Positions 34,673 to 43,234 of a stretch of 64,000 bases of DNA are shown here, in pieces. Every line of letters starts with the position of its first letter. Positions within the stretch are counted from its first letter, which is position 1. The stretch comes from Psychrosphaera sp. B3R10 (GTDB lineage Bacteria; Pseudomonadota; Gammaproteobacteria; Enterobacterales; Alteromonadaceae): assembly GCF_018861025.1 (NCBI RefSeq), contig NZ_JAHKQH010000042.1, forward strand, positions 125,964 to 189,963. The letters run 5' to 3'. Position numbers and translations under genes: made by a program. A model generated the notes under the pieces. It worked only from the letters and a program-made list of their open reading frames with translations, was not told the DNA's origin and searched no databases.

Positions 34673-35406
34673 TATTGTGCTGTGTAACCGCCATCGATTA
34701 CTTGCAAACTACCAGTGATAAAACTGGCTTGGTCACTTGCTAAAAACCACACGAGTTCCGCCACTTCACTCGGTTGACCGAGTCGCCCGAGGGGTTGTAG
34801 CGCGGCTTCTTCTTTATGAATTTGGGCTTTATCAGCGCCTGATTTTGCACAATAATTATCAATCGCCCGGTGATAAAGCGGCGTTTCAATCGTACCGGGA
34901 CAAACGGCATTAGCTCGAATATTAAATTTGGCGTAATCAATAGCCGTAGTTTTTGCCATAGACGCAATTGCGGTTTTGGTTAGGTTATATATAAATGAAT
35001 TTTGTTTCGCAACAAGCGCTTGGTCAGACGACATTAAGATAATTGAACCTGAATTTTGCTGCTTCATGTAGGGCAGTACCGATTGAACCGCTGAAAATGC
35101 GCCCTTGACGTTTATTTCAAGTACACGGTTAAAATCGGCTTCCGTGGTATCTTCAATATTGGCTGAATGATGCACACCAGCGTTTGACACAAGCACATCG
35201 ATATTGTGTATTGCCCCAATATTCGCAATTGCGGCGGCGACCTGCTGATGAACAGTCACATCGCACTTTATAAATTCACCGTGATTTGAAGGGGTTAAGT
35301 CCAAATTAAACACGGTAAAACCACCGGCCAAAAATCGCATTACAATGGCTTCACCAATGCCTGAACTGCCACCGGTGATCACACACGTTTTATTATTAAG
35401 ATCCAT
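34672..35406 (-). CDS. Short-chain dehydrogenase (sugar or 2-keto-3-deoxy sugar acid dehydrogenase)
   Basis: Classical SDR, 244 residues. Cofactor motif TGGSSGIG at 11-18, acidic DLT at the end of the second beta strand (favouring NAD+), NAGVH, catalytic serine in LMSSDQ, and Y-N-L-T-K as the YxxxK pair. The C-terminus GSLQVIDGGYTAQ is typical. By context it oxidises a sugar to a lactone, or acts on a 2-keto-3-deoxy sugar acid as in the L-fucose and L-rhamnose oxidative routes. Coupled to the downstream lactonase-like gene. Confidence 0.87.
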   Translation of the reverse strand: MDLNNKTCVITGGSSGIGEAIVMRFLAGGFTVFNLDLTPSNHGEFIKCDVTVHQQVAAAIANIGAIHNIDVLVSNAGVHHSANIEDTTEADFNRVLEINVKGAFSAVQSVLPYMKQQNSGSIILMSSDQALVAKQNSFIYNLTKTAIASMAKTTAIDYAKFNIRANAVCPGTIETPLYHRAIDNYCAKSGADKAQIHKEEAALQPLGRLGQPSEVAELVWFLASDQASFITGSLQVIDGGYTAQ

Positions 35407-35475
35407 AAACCAAATTTCATTCTAACTCGTTAAAAACATGTTAAACGAAAACGAGGTTAGATGCTTTATCCAAAA

Positions 35476-36360
35476 CTAAATTTTTAAACATTGCTCTCGC
35501 AGTTTTTCAACAAAAAATTGTGTTGCAGGGCCCAACATATCATCATCTTTATATAACAAGTGCAAACTAACTAACCGAGAAGAGCCCCGCTTAAGCGCTA
35601 ATGGGGTGATGGTGTTTTGTTGCAGCGCCGTTTGAATCGACGTAACAGGCAGCCAAGCAAATCCCAATCCGCGACTTAACATATCAAGAGAAGTTCGAAT
35701 ATGGCTTACAGTCCAACGCTGATGCGCCCCTAACCAACCAGCATCTTTGCTTTGTGTTAACGCTGAATCACGGATAACAATTTGTCGATGCAATTTAAGT
35801 TCTTCATGTGAAATCGGTTGTGTGTTTTGTTGCAAGGGGTGATCAGGACTAGTGACTGCAATAAACTCTATTTGGCAAATTGCTTCGCTGCTGCCAGACG
35901 TATTGTTTATTGACGAAATTGCCAAATCGACCGCACCTTTTTCGAGCAATTCATTGGCACCACTTAATACCGACTCCAAAATTTCTACCCGTAAAAAAGG
36001 AAACGCCATCGACGTAAGCTCAAGTGCTTCACATAAACGGTCTTGGGGAAACATTTCATCTACTGCTATTTTTAGTTGAGACTCAATGCCTTCAGATAAT
36101 ATATGGCCAATAGATTCGAGTTTTTCCGCTTCTTCCAACAGATAGTTAGCCCGCCTTAATAATAGGACGCCAGAGTCAGTAAGATGTGTTTTTTTACCTT
36201 CAACATAAAATAATTTTAACCCTAAGGATTGTTCAATTTTACTTACCGAGCTGTGAATGCTCGATTGGCTTTTATGAATATTTTGGGCAGCCTGATTAAA
36301 ACCGCCAAAATCCACAACGGCCTTAAACATTCGCCATTGCTCAAGTGTAATCCGTATCAT
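35476..36360 (-). CDS. LysR-family transcriptional regulator
   Basis: 294 residues. N-terminal winged helix (about 1-62: TLEQWRMFKAVVDFGGFNQAAQNIHKSQSSIHSSVSKIEQSLG), then a linker helix and a periplasmic-binding-like effector domain (LKIAVDEMFPQ onwards). It is 3 bp downstream of yqjG and 69 bp upstream of the SDR gene, all on the minus strand. In E. coli a LysR gene (yhaJ) also lies with yqjG and pirin gene yhaK, so it may control the quinone-reductase/pirin genes, the sugar-acid genes, or both. Confidence 0.9.
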   Translation of the reverse strand: MIRITLEQWRMFKAVVDFGGFNQAAQNIHKSQSSIHSSVSKIEQSLGLKLFYVEGKKTHLTDSGVLLLRRANYLLEEAEKLESIGHILSEGIESQLKIAVDEMFPQDRLCEALELTSMAFPFLRVEILESVLSGANELLEKGAVDLAISSINNTSGSSEAICQIEFIAVTSPDHPLQQNTQPISHEELKLHRQIVIRDSALTQSKDAGWLGAHQRWTVSHIRTSLDMLSRGLGFAWLPVTSIQTALQQNTITPLALKRGSSRLVSLHLLYKDDDMLGPATQFFVEKLREQCLKI

Positions 36361-36363
36361 TGA

Positions 36364-37335
36364 TTACCCTCTATTGTGGGGCGCTAGGAAGTCATGTTTA
36401 GGACCTTCCGGAATAACTTGGGTTGGGTTGATCATCGTATGACTAAAGTAATAGTGGCGTTTGATGTGCTGCATATTAGTGGTTTCAGCGACCCCAGCAA
36501 CTTGATATAACGATCTTACATAATTGGAAATATTTGGGTAACTGTCTATTTGTCTTTGGTTACATTTAAAGTGTCCAAAATATACTGCGTCAAAACGAAT
36601 AAGCGTTGTAAATAATCGCCAATCCGCTTCAGTCTGTAGGTCACCTACTAAATATTTATTGTTAGCGAGAATTTCTTCAATTTTATCAAGTGCGACAAAT
36701 AACGAATCATAAGCTTCTTTATATGCTTGTTGCGTCGTTGCAAAACCACATCGATATACGCCGTTGTTTATGTTTGGATAAACAAACGCATTAATGGCGT
36801 CTATTTCTTTGCGCAATTCAGCTGGGTAAAAGTCTATTGTATTGCCCGTGATATCATTAAACGCTGAGTTAAACATTCGAATAATGTCAGCAGACTCGTT
36901 ACTAACAATTTGTTGGGTGTTTTTATCCCACAATACAGGGACCGTTACTCGTCCTGTATAGGCGCTGTCATTTTTGGTATAAATCTGGTGCATATATTCA
37001 GATTGATATAAGTTATCGCCACTGCTGCCGGTATTTGGGTCAAACGTCCAGCCGTGTTCAATCATGTCAGAGCTTACAACGGATACGTCAATATGCGATT
37101 GCAGGCTTTTTAACTGCCTAAAAATTAATGTCCGATGCGCCCAGGGGCAGGCGAGTGAGACATAGAGATGATAACGCCCAGACTCAGCTTTAAATCCTGC
37201 TTTACCAGTAGAACCTGCACTTCCATCAGCGGTAACCCAATTACGTAATTTAGCGTCTTCACGTTTGAATGCACCACCATTATCAGCCGTTTTGTACCAA
37301 TCGTCGCGCCAAATACCATCTACCAATAAACCCAT
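36364..37335 (-). CDS. yqjG: Glutathionyl-hydroquinone reductase (YqjG/ECM4 family)
   Basis: Xi-class glutathione transferase-like enzyme, 323 residues, reducing glutathionyl-hydroquinones with glutathione. The catalytic motif is C63-P-W-A66 in LACPWAHRTLIFR. Also seen are ESADIIRMFN (glutathione site) and a long C-terminal helical domain with TEADWRLFTTLIRFDAVY and a family-typical GPKHDFLAPHNRG end. It follows the pirin gene by 109 bp and precedes the LysR gene by 3 bp. Confidence 0.95.
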   Translation of the reverse strand: MGLLVDGIWRDDWYKTADNGGAFKREDAKLRNWVTADGSAGSTGKAGFKAESGRYHLYVSLACPWAHRTLIFRQLKSLQSHIDVSVVSSDMIEHGWTFDPNTGSSGDNLYQSEYMHQIYTKNDSAYTGRVTVPVLWDKNTQQIVSNESADIIRMFNSAFNDITGNTIDFYPAELRKEIDAINAFVYPNINNGVYRCGFATTQQAYKEAYDSLFVALDKIEEILANNKYLVGDLQTEADWRLFTTLIRFDAVYFGHFKCNQRQIDSYPNISNYVRSLYQVAGVAETTNMQHIKRHYYFSHTMINPTQVIPEGPKHDFLAPHNRG

Positions 37336-37444
37336 AATTTGTTACCTATTTTTACCACGTTACAACTACATTATTCTTGTTGCATTTAGATCTATCCAAC
37401 CTAAGCACTACAAGATATCGCTACTTTGATGTTCTTAATCAGGT

Positions 37445-38287
37445 TTAAATTGTCAATTGGCCAAATTTGCCCGTTTGATAATCTTGTACAGCCTGGTTAA
37501 TCTCAGCTTGTGTATTCATCACAAATGGGCCCATATGAACAATTGATTCTTTAATTTTATTGCCTGTTAAAACTAAAATACCAGCCCCTACTTGACTCGA
37601 TGTCATTTCGATAATTGATTGTGAGTCAACAATAACCAATTCACCGCGAGCGAGCGGTGGCGTGCTTAAACTTCCCGTGTGCACATAGATAAGCACTTGC
37701 TCAAATTGCTGTAAGTTAAGTGTTGCATCTTTATTCGCGTCAAAAGTCATATCCGCAACAGCGGCTCCGGTAGCTAAACCATCAAGAGGAGAAGCAACGT
37801 GTTGATTTGCAAATTGCCAACTTCCCGCCAACGCTTTTAATGTGACTCCTTGCTGATCGTTTATGACAGGGCTTCCAGCTTCAGCAGAGTCCTGGTAAAT
37901 AGCTGGACGCATTTTGTCTTTAGCGGGCATGTTTAGCCAAATTTGAAACCCATGCATGCCATGCTCTTCATCGGCAGCCGGCATCTCAGAATGAATAACT
38001 CCTGAACCGGTACTCATCCATTGCACGTCACCGGCGCGAATATGTTTTTTATTGCCCATCTGGTCTTGATGTTCAAATGCACCTTTAATCATATACGTGA
38101 AAGTTTCAATCCCACGATGCGGATGTGGAGGAAAACCCCCAATGAAATCCTTAGCATCGTCGGAACGAAGCTCGTCTATCATTAAATACGGATCTAAGTG
38201 AATGCCTGAAAAGTCCGCTATTCTTGAGATTTTTACTCCATCGCCATCTTGAGTAGGGCGACTTTGCAGTTTTTTAATAATGTTCAT
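37445..38287 (-). CDS. Pirin family protein (bicupin)
   Basis: 280 residues, two cupin domains. All four iron ligands of pirin are conserved in the N-terminal cupin: H55 and H57 (PPHPHRGIET), H99 and E101 (GVIHSEMP). The C-terminal pirin domain includes LVLTGNKIKESIVHMGPFVMNT. Bacterial homologues such as YhhW act as quercetin 2,3-dioxygenase; the true role is often oxidative or electrophile stress. Grouped with yqjG as in E. coli yqjG-yhaK. Confidence 0.93.
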   Translation of the reverse strand: MNIIKKLQSRPTQDGDGVKISRIADFSGIHLDPYLMIDELRSDDAKDFIGGFPPHPHRGIETFTYMIKGAFEHQDQMGNKKHIRAGDVQWMSTGSGVIHSEMPAADEEHGMHGFQIWLNMPAKDKMRPAIYQDSAEAGSPVINDQQGVTLKALAGSWQFANQHVASPLDGLATGAAVADMTFDANKDATLNLQQFEQVLIYVHTGSLSTPPLARGELVIVDSQSIIEMTSSQVGAGILVLTGNKIKESIVHMGPFVMNTQAEINQAVQDYQTGKFGQLTI

Positions 38288-38337
38288 GAATTGTTCCTCT
38301 CAATCAGTAATGTGTTCAGACTAACACTTATATAGTG

Positions 38338-38387
38338 GAATGATATTAGTATAAATCGAGCCTATCATTCTATTAAATAGAACGATA
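38338..38387. promoter_or_regulatory. Cluster of three half-sites upstream of the pirin gene
   Basis: GAATGATA (38338-38345), TATCATTC (38363-38370) and GAACGATA (38380-38387). The last two form a near-perfect 23-bp dyad around TTCTATTAAATAGAA. It lies 50-100 bp upstream of the pirin ATG on the minus strand. This fits an operator, possibly for the nearby LysR protein; inference only. Confidence 0.5.
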
Positions 38388-38539
38388 AGGTGAGGAGTCA
38401 TTTTCTATTGCAGATGAAGTGACCCGTATTAAGTTATTGGAGCAAATGCATTTAACCAAAATAAAAAATAAGTTATGTTGAAATCAACCAACTACCAGAC
38501 AACATCGAATGAGTATAGGCTAAATGAGGAATAATAAGC

Positions 38540-38935
38540 GTGATTAAAAATTTCAATTTAGAAGACGCCAGTCAGGTGTTCGTTGGTGCCTTTGCACTAG
38601 CCGTTCCTATTTCATTTTCTGAAGAAGCCTGGCGATTAGGGGAAACCTTGCCCTGGGTAAATTTGTTTTTTCTGTTTTGCCTTTCGATGATGTTTTTAGG
38701 GCTATTTGCCTATCAAAGCGTCTTTCAACAAGATATTAGCCACCGAGTCTCTACCTTTGTATTTCGAATACTAATTGCTTATGTCATTTCAGCGTTTGTT
38801 GTTGCACTTGTTTTGATGTGTATTGATAAGTTGCCAATTGTTGACAGTCCCGTTTTAGCGTTTAAACGGATTGTTGTCATTACAATGCCCGCCTCAATGG
38901 GGGCAATAATTGTTGACAGCTTTGATAAAGAATAG
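38540..38935 (+). CDS. DUF2391 family membrane protein
   Basis: 131-residue inner-membrane protein with about four helices (roughly 10-25, 37-57, 70-93, 108-124). It has the family-like start EDASQVFVGAFALAVPISFSEEAW and the FKRIVVITMPASMGAIIVDS end. Initiates at GTG 38540 with GAGGA 9 bp upstream. Function unknown. It stands alone, about 150 bp before the ethylene-receptor-like kinase gene, and no terminator is seen between them. Confidence 0.75.
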   Translation: MIKNFNLEDASQVFVGAFALAVPISFSEEAWRLGETLPWVNLFFLFCLSMMFLGLFAYQSVFQQDISHRVSTFVFRILIAYVISAFVVALVLMCIDKLPIVDSPVLAFKRIVVITMPASMGAIIVDSFDKE

Positions 38936-39087
38936 CGAGAATCAATTTTTCTGCTTAAAGAATGAGCTATTTATATAAATGATTTTATTGATTAATTCTT
39001 AATGTCCACGGTTAATATTTTTACCAAAAAATAGAAAAACGGCTATGCTTAATTTTGAATGTTTATAATTAGGATAGTTTTTATTTT

Positions 39088-41766
39088 ATGGGTGACCTCT
39101 TAGACTCCTATTTCCGTGCAGACTATATGCCGCATGGTCATTGCTATTTTTGGCAGCCGCATATTTTATGGGCGCACGTCATATCAGATCTTGTTATTGC
39201 CGCTGCCTATTTTTCGATACCAATTGCTCTAATTGCATTTATTCGCAATCGACCTGACATTGAACACCGCGCCGTATTTGTCTTATTTTCAGGCTTTATT
39301 TTAATGTGCGGAATTAGCCACTTAATGGGCGTTTGGACTATTTGGCAGGGGGTTTACGGCTTACATGGCATCGCAAAAATTCTCACGGCAATCATCTCTT
39401 TAGTCACTGCTATAAGTTTATATAGGTTAATGCCTCAAATCGTTAAAATCCCAACTTTAGAGCAATACGAAGGGATCATAAATAAATGGTCCGACAGTCA
39501 AAAAGAAAATGAATATTTATCAGGACAACTTAGAAGCCAGAAACTGACCCAGTTTGTTTTAGATTCGATTCCAATTAGCTTACTTTTAGTCGATGACGAA
39601 GGCCGAGTTATTCTCTCAAACTCGTTTTATAACAAAGAATTTAATGACAACGAAGAGTTAAATTCAGTTCATATATCGACGTTATTTCAAGGGAATTCGA
39701 CAGAATTTAAGTGGGAGTTCCACCAAGAAAAATTATTTGATGGCGTCGAAATAGGCGATCAAATTAAGTTTCTAGACAGTGTTCAATACGGAAATAAGCT
39801 AATTCCAGTTGAGGTTGTGATAACGAAAAAAGAATTCCAAGAAAAAATGGCCTTTGTTATTACTATCAAAGACCTGCGCGAAGTCATGCAAATTAAACAG
39901 ATGTTAATTGACAGTAATTCTAGATTTGAGAGGGCCGTTCGGGCTACCGAAGAGGGGCTATGGGAATGGGATCTCAAAGCCAACAAGATGATTTGGTCCC
40001 CTAAATTTTACTCGATGATAGGCGCTAAGTTGGGAGACGAACCGAGTTTTGACAGCTGGTTGTCTAATGTACACCCAGATTACGTTGATGCTGTTAGTCA
40101 TGCACTTAATCAACATTTAGAACATGGCGAACGTTTTTATGTGGAGTATGTGGGTAAAAATGAAACTGGGGAATATGGTTGGTTTGCGATAAATGGTAAT
40201 TCAATTCTAGACATTAATGATGTGCCAACGCTGATTTCGGGCTCTCTACGATATATTGAAGAAGAGAAACAAAAAGAAGAAAAATACTACCAAAAAAACA
40301 AACTTCTCAATGCCATATATGAAGGCTCTAGCAATGCAATTTTTGTTGTTAATCAAATGGAAGATGATGAGTTGTGTTATACCATCTTAAATGACACAGC
40401 GTTAAAAATAGTAAATGTTCCCAAGGATGTCATCATAGGTAAACCGTTTAAACAACTCGCTGGCAGTTTGTTACCACAGGCATTTGTTGATCACGTCTCC
40501 GCTCGATACCGAAGTTGTATTAATTCTAAAAAGACCATCGAATATATTGAGAAAGTTGAGACCATTAGAACATTTTGGTTTCAAACGGCGTTGTACCCAA
40601 TTGCTGATTCTCGAGGCGACGTTTCTATGTTAGTTGGTACCGCGACTGACATTACAGAACTTAAAATCGTCGAAGAAAAATTGGAAAAAAATACGGAATT
40701 TTTGGAAAGTTTGGTTAATAATTCTGTGTGTGGTATGTATATTTTTGATTTAACTACTTATAAAAATACTCTTATCAATGAGGCATACCAAACTATATTA
40801 GGGTATACAATTGATGATTTAGACAAGTGCGACAACCTGTTAGCGTTGTTCCACCCAGACGAACAAGATCTCATTACAACGCATTTGGACAAAATGGCTA
40901 ACTGTAAAGAGGGTGAACTTCATCCGTTGGAGTATCGTTTCAAACATAAAAACGGTGATTGGGTTTGGTGCTATTCGGTTGATTCAATTTTAACTCGTCA
41001 TCCAGACGGAACGCCAAGTCAAGTATTGGGGACGTTTGTTGACGTTACCGAAAAGAATCAATTAGTGGATAAATTAAAAGAATCAAACGAATATTTAGAA
41101 CGTTTTGCGTTTGTCGCATCCCATGATTTACAGGAGCCATTGCGTAAGATAACCGCATTTAGTGACTCCTTGTCTGAGCGTTTAACACCATTGATCGAGA
41201 ATGATGAAGCGTCGATATTCGAATTATCGCGAATGAAGTTAGCCGCACAGCGTATGGGAGCAATGATCCACGATTTACTTAAATTGAGTCGGATCACTTC
41301 CAATTCACTAGATAAAAAGAACATATCTTTACCAAGGTTATTGGAAGAGGTCTGCGATATTTTGGAGTTGTCTATTGCCGATAGGAAAGCCGATGTAAAT
41401 TGGGATAAATCGGTGGGCGACATTGTGGGTGATGAAGGGTTAATTTTGCAAATGATGCAAAATATAATCAGTAACAGTTTGAAGTTTTGCACTGCAGAAA
41501 CAACACCATGTGTTTCTATTCGTTGTAAATATAGGGCGCAGAACGTCGATATTATTATTCAGGATAATGGCATTGGGATCCAAGACTCTGAAATTGCCAA
41601 CGTATTCGAACCGTTTAGGAGGCTGCACGTTAGGGATGAATATGAAGGCAGTGGAATAGGTTTAGCAATTGTGACTCAGATAGTATCAGTTCATAAAGGG
41701 ACAATCGCTTGTGACAGTGAAGTTGGCGTAGGGACGACTATAACTATTTCATTACCAAGGCATTAA
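39088..41766 (+). CDS. PAS sensor histidine kinase with ethylene-receptor-like membrane domain
   Basis: 892 residues. The N-terminal three-helix domain (about 30-114) matches the ethylene-binding domain of plant ETR1 in motif and spacing: D34, Y41 in AYFSIP, F70, I71, C74 and H78 in CGISHL (ETR1 D25, Y32, F61, I62, C65, H69). C74 and H78 are the copper ligands in ETR1. Four PAS-like domains follow (about 155-270, 275-395, 405-530, 533-655), then HisKA with H679 in ASHDLQEPLRK and a HATPase with NIISNSLKF, DNGIGI and GSGIGLAI. There is no receiver domain; the cognate receiver is probably the next gene (3 bp away). Ethylene or another small ligand is a guess. Confidence 0.9.
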   Translation: MGDLLDSYFRADYMPHGHCYFWQPHILWAHVISDLVIAAAYFSIPIALIAFIRNRPDIEHRAVFVLFSGFILMCGISHLMGVWTIWQGVYGLHGIAKILTAIISLVTAISLYRLMPQIVKIPTLEQYEGIINKWSDSQKENEYLSGQLRSQKLTQFVLDSIPISLLLVDDEGRVILSNSFYNKEFNDNEELNSVHISTLFQGNSTEFKWEFHQEKLFDGVEIGDQIKFLDSVQYGNKLIPVEVVITKKEFQEKMAFVITIKDLREVMQIKQMLIDSNSRFERAVRATEEGLWEWDLKANKMIWSPKFYSMIGAKLGDEPSFDSWLSNVHPDYVDAVSHALNQHLEHGERFYVEYVGKNETGEYGWFAINGNSILDINDVPTLISGSLRYIEEEKQKEEKYYQKNKLLNAIYEGSSNAIFVVNQMEDDELCYTILNDTALKIVNVPKDVIIGKPFKQLAGSLLPQAFVDHVSARYRSCINSKKTIEYIEKVETIRTFWFQTALYPIADSRGDVSMLVGTATDITELKIVEEKLEKNTEFLESLVNNSVCGMYIFDLTTYKNTLINEAYQTILGYTIDDLDKCDNLLALFHPDEQDLITTHLDKMANCKEGELHPLEYRFKHKNGDWVWCYSVDSILTRHPDGTPSQVLGTFVDVTEKNQLVDKLKESNEYLERFAFVASHDLQEPLRKITAFSDSLSERLTPLIENDEASIFELSRMKLAAQRMGAMIHDLLKLSRITSNSLDKKNISLPRLLEEVCDILELSIADRKADVNWDKSVGDIVGDEGLILQMMQNIISNSLKFCTAETTPCVSIRCKYRAQNVDIIIQDNGIGIQDSEIANVFEPFRRLHVRDEYEGSGIGLAIVTQIVSVHKGTIACDSEVGVGTTITISLPRH

Positions 41767-41769
41767 AAA

Positions 41770-42180
41770 ATGATTAATTTATTATTGGTAGATGATGATC
41801 AAGACGATATATATTTTTTTAAGCAAGCCGTGAAAAAAGTCGCCCTGCCGATCAATTTAAGTACATATAGAGATGGTAAAGAAATTTGTGATTATTTAGC
41901 GGTAAACAAAGATTGTGAGAATTCGATTGTTTTACTTGATCTAAATATGCCAGGCATTGGTGGTCTTGAAACACTTCGGATTATTAGGCAAAGCTTAGGT
42001 CTCGTAACGTTACCAGTTTTGATCTATACCACTTCTAAAAACGTAAAAGACATTGAAGAAAGCTATAAAATCGGGGCAAGTTCTTATATAAAAAAACTAG
42101 ACACAATAAATGAAATAGCGGCTTTTCTAAAGTCAGTAGTAGGATTTTGGGCAATATATAATAGGGCAATTAACACATGA
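41770..42180 (+). CDS. Single-domain response regulator, Rcp1-like
   Basis: 136 residues, a lone receiver domain. Acidic pocket VDDDQDD at 7-13, phosphoacceptor D57 in LLDLNMPGIGG, conserved Thr/Ser in IYTTSKN and Lys in YIKKLD. It is of the Rcp1 type that pairs with phytochrome-like kinases bearing the SHDLQEPLR H-box, as found in the upstream kinase. Starts 3 bp after the kinase stop and overlaps the next gene by 4 bp (ATGA). Confidence 0.92.
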   Translation: MINLLLVDDDQDDIYFFKQAVKKVALPINLSTYRDGKEICDYLAVNKDCENSIVLLDLNMPGIGGLETLRIIRQSLGLVTLPVLIYTTSKNVKDIEESYKIGASSYIKKLDTINEIAAFLKSVVGFWAIYNRAINT

Positions 42181-43109
42181 ATGTAGATAAAAGTGGATTA
42201 CTCATTTATCTCCTCGAAGACGATACAGAGGACGCCTATTTGATCACGAAAGCGATTCAAAGTGACGTACTTGATAAACATTCGATTGGTGTATTTAAAA
42301 CATTGGAGTCGTTAACAAGTGGCCTTAAAAACTTAATGCCTGAACTAGTTATCATTGATCTAAATGTCCCCGACAGCAAAGGGTTGGATACTATGATTAA
42401 GGTCAAGAAACTCGCACACAATGTACCAATCGTTGTTCTCACCGGGATAGATGATCCTAAAATGGGTAATCAGTTGGTGCAACTTGGGGCTCAGGATTAT
42501 ATCCCTAAGCCTGAAATGACGGCATCATTATTACAAAGGGTAATTCGATTTTCAAAGGAACGGTTTAAGTTAATTAAAGCACTAGAAGAGTCGGCATCGA
42601 GAGATGTTTTGACACGGCTTTACAATCGGGAGGCTTTAGAGTCGAAGTTTGCTGAATTGATAAGTAAAGCAGAACGATATGACGAAAAATTTGGCATCAT
42701 ATTTTTAGATTTAAACAACTTTAAATATTTGAACGACACCTACGGTCATCGAGCTGGAGATACCTTATTAACGCTTTTGGGGGGACGGTTGGAAATTTTC
42801 AGTCGTTCATCTGATTTTATCGCCCGCTATGGCGGTGATGAATTTGTTACGCTATTGCCAAATGTACAAACTATTGATGAGTGTTTGGCCGCAGCAAAAA
42901 GCCAGTTAAGTGTGGTTTGCGATGACTATTTTGTCGAATCAGACGATGGCGTTGCGATCAAAGTTGAAGTCACAGGAAGTATGGGGGTTGCTATTTACGG
43001 CGATCATGGCACGACCAAAAAGCAACTTTTAGAATCCGCTGACACAGCGATGTATGAGGCGAAGACTAAAAAACTAGGCCTATCAGCAGCTAAATCAATC
43101 AAGAGCTAG
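42177..43109 (+). CDS. Response regulator with diguanylate cyclase (REC-GGDEF)
   Basis: 310 residues. Receiver domain (about 8-125) with EDD near residue 15, phosphoacceptor D61 in IIDLNVPDSKG, T in VVLTGIDD and K in YIPKPEM. The GGDEF domain (about 140-305) has an intact active site G219-G-D-E-F223 preceded by the RxxD inhibitory site (RSSD), so it should make cyclic-di-GMP and be product-inhibited. It links the ethylene-receptor-like kinase to c-di-GMP output; phosphotransfer from that kinase is inferred from gene coupling. Confidence 0.93.
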   Translation: MNVDKSGLLIYLLEDDTEDAYLITKAIQSDVLDKHSIGVFKTLESLTSGLKNLMPELVIIDLNVPDSKGLDTMIKVKKLAHNVPIVVLTGIDDPKMGNQLVQLGAQDYIPKPEMTASLLQRVIRFSKERFKLIKALEESASRDVLTRLYNREALESKFAELISKAERYDEKFGIIFLDLNNFKYLNDTYGHRAGDTLLTLLGGRLEIFSRSSDFIARYGGDEFVTLLPNVQTIDECLAAAKSQLSVVCDDYFVESDDGVAIKVEVTGSMGVAIYGDHGTTKKQLLESADTAMYEAKTKKLGLSAAKSIKS

Positions 43110-43234
43110 ATCTGTAAATATAATTAGAGCAATGGTACCTAAGTAAAACGAAAAAAGTGCAACATAAAGGTGAAATGATGAGTGTTGTAATGTATGGTTT
43201 GTAAAAGCAAAAACATGATAAAGATAAATGAGTT

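Noticed and set aside
34359-34743. Plus-strand frames opposite the lactonase-like gene
   Set aside because: The minus-strand gene has family motifs and is coupled to the SDR gene; these frames have no recognisable features or ribosome sites.
38408-38482. Possible gene remnant (IADEVTRIKLLEQMHLTK) upstream of the DUF2391 gene
   Set aside because: Too short, no start or ribosome site, and no recognised family.
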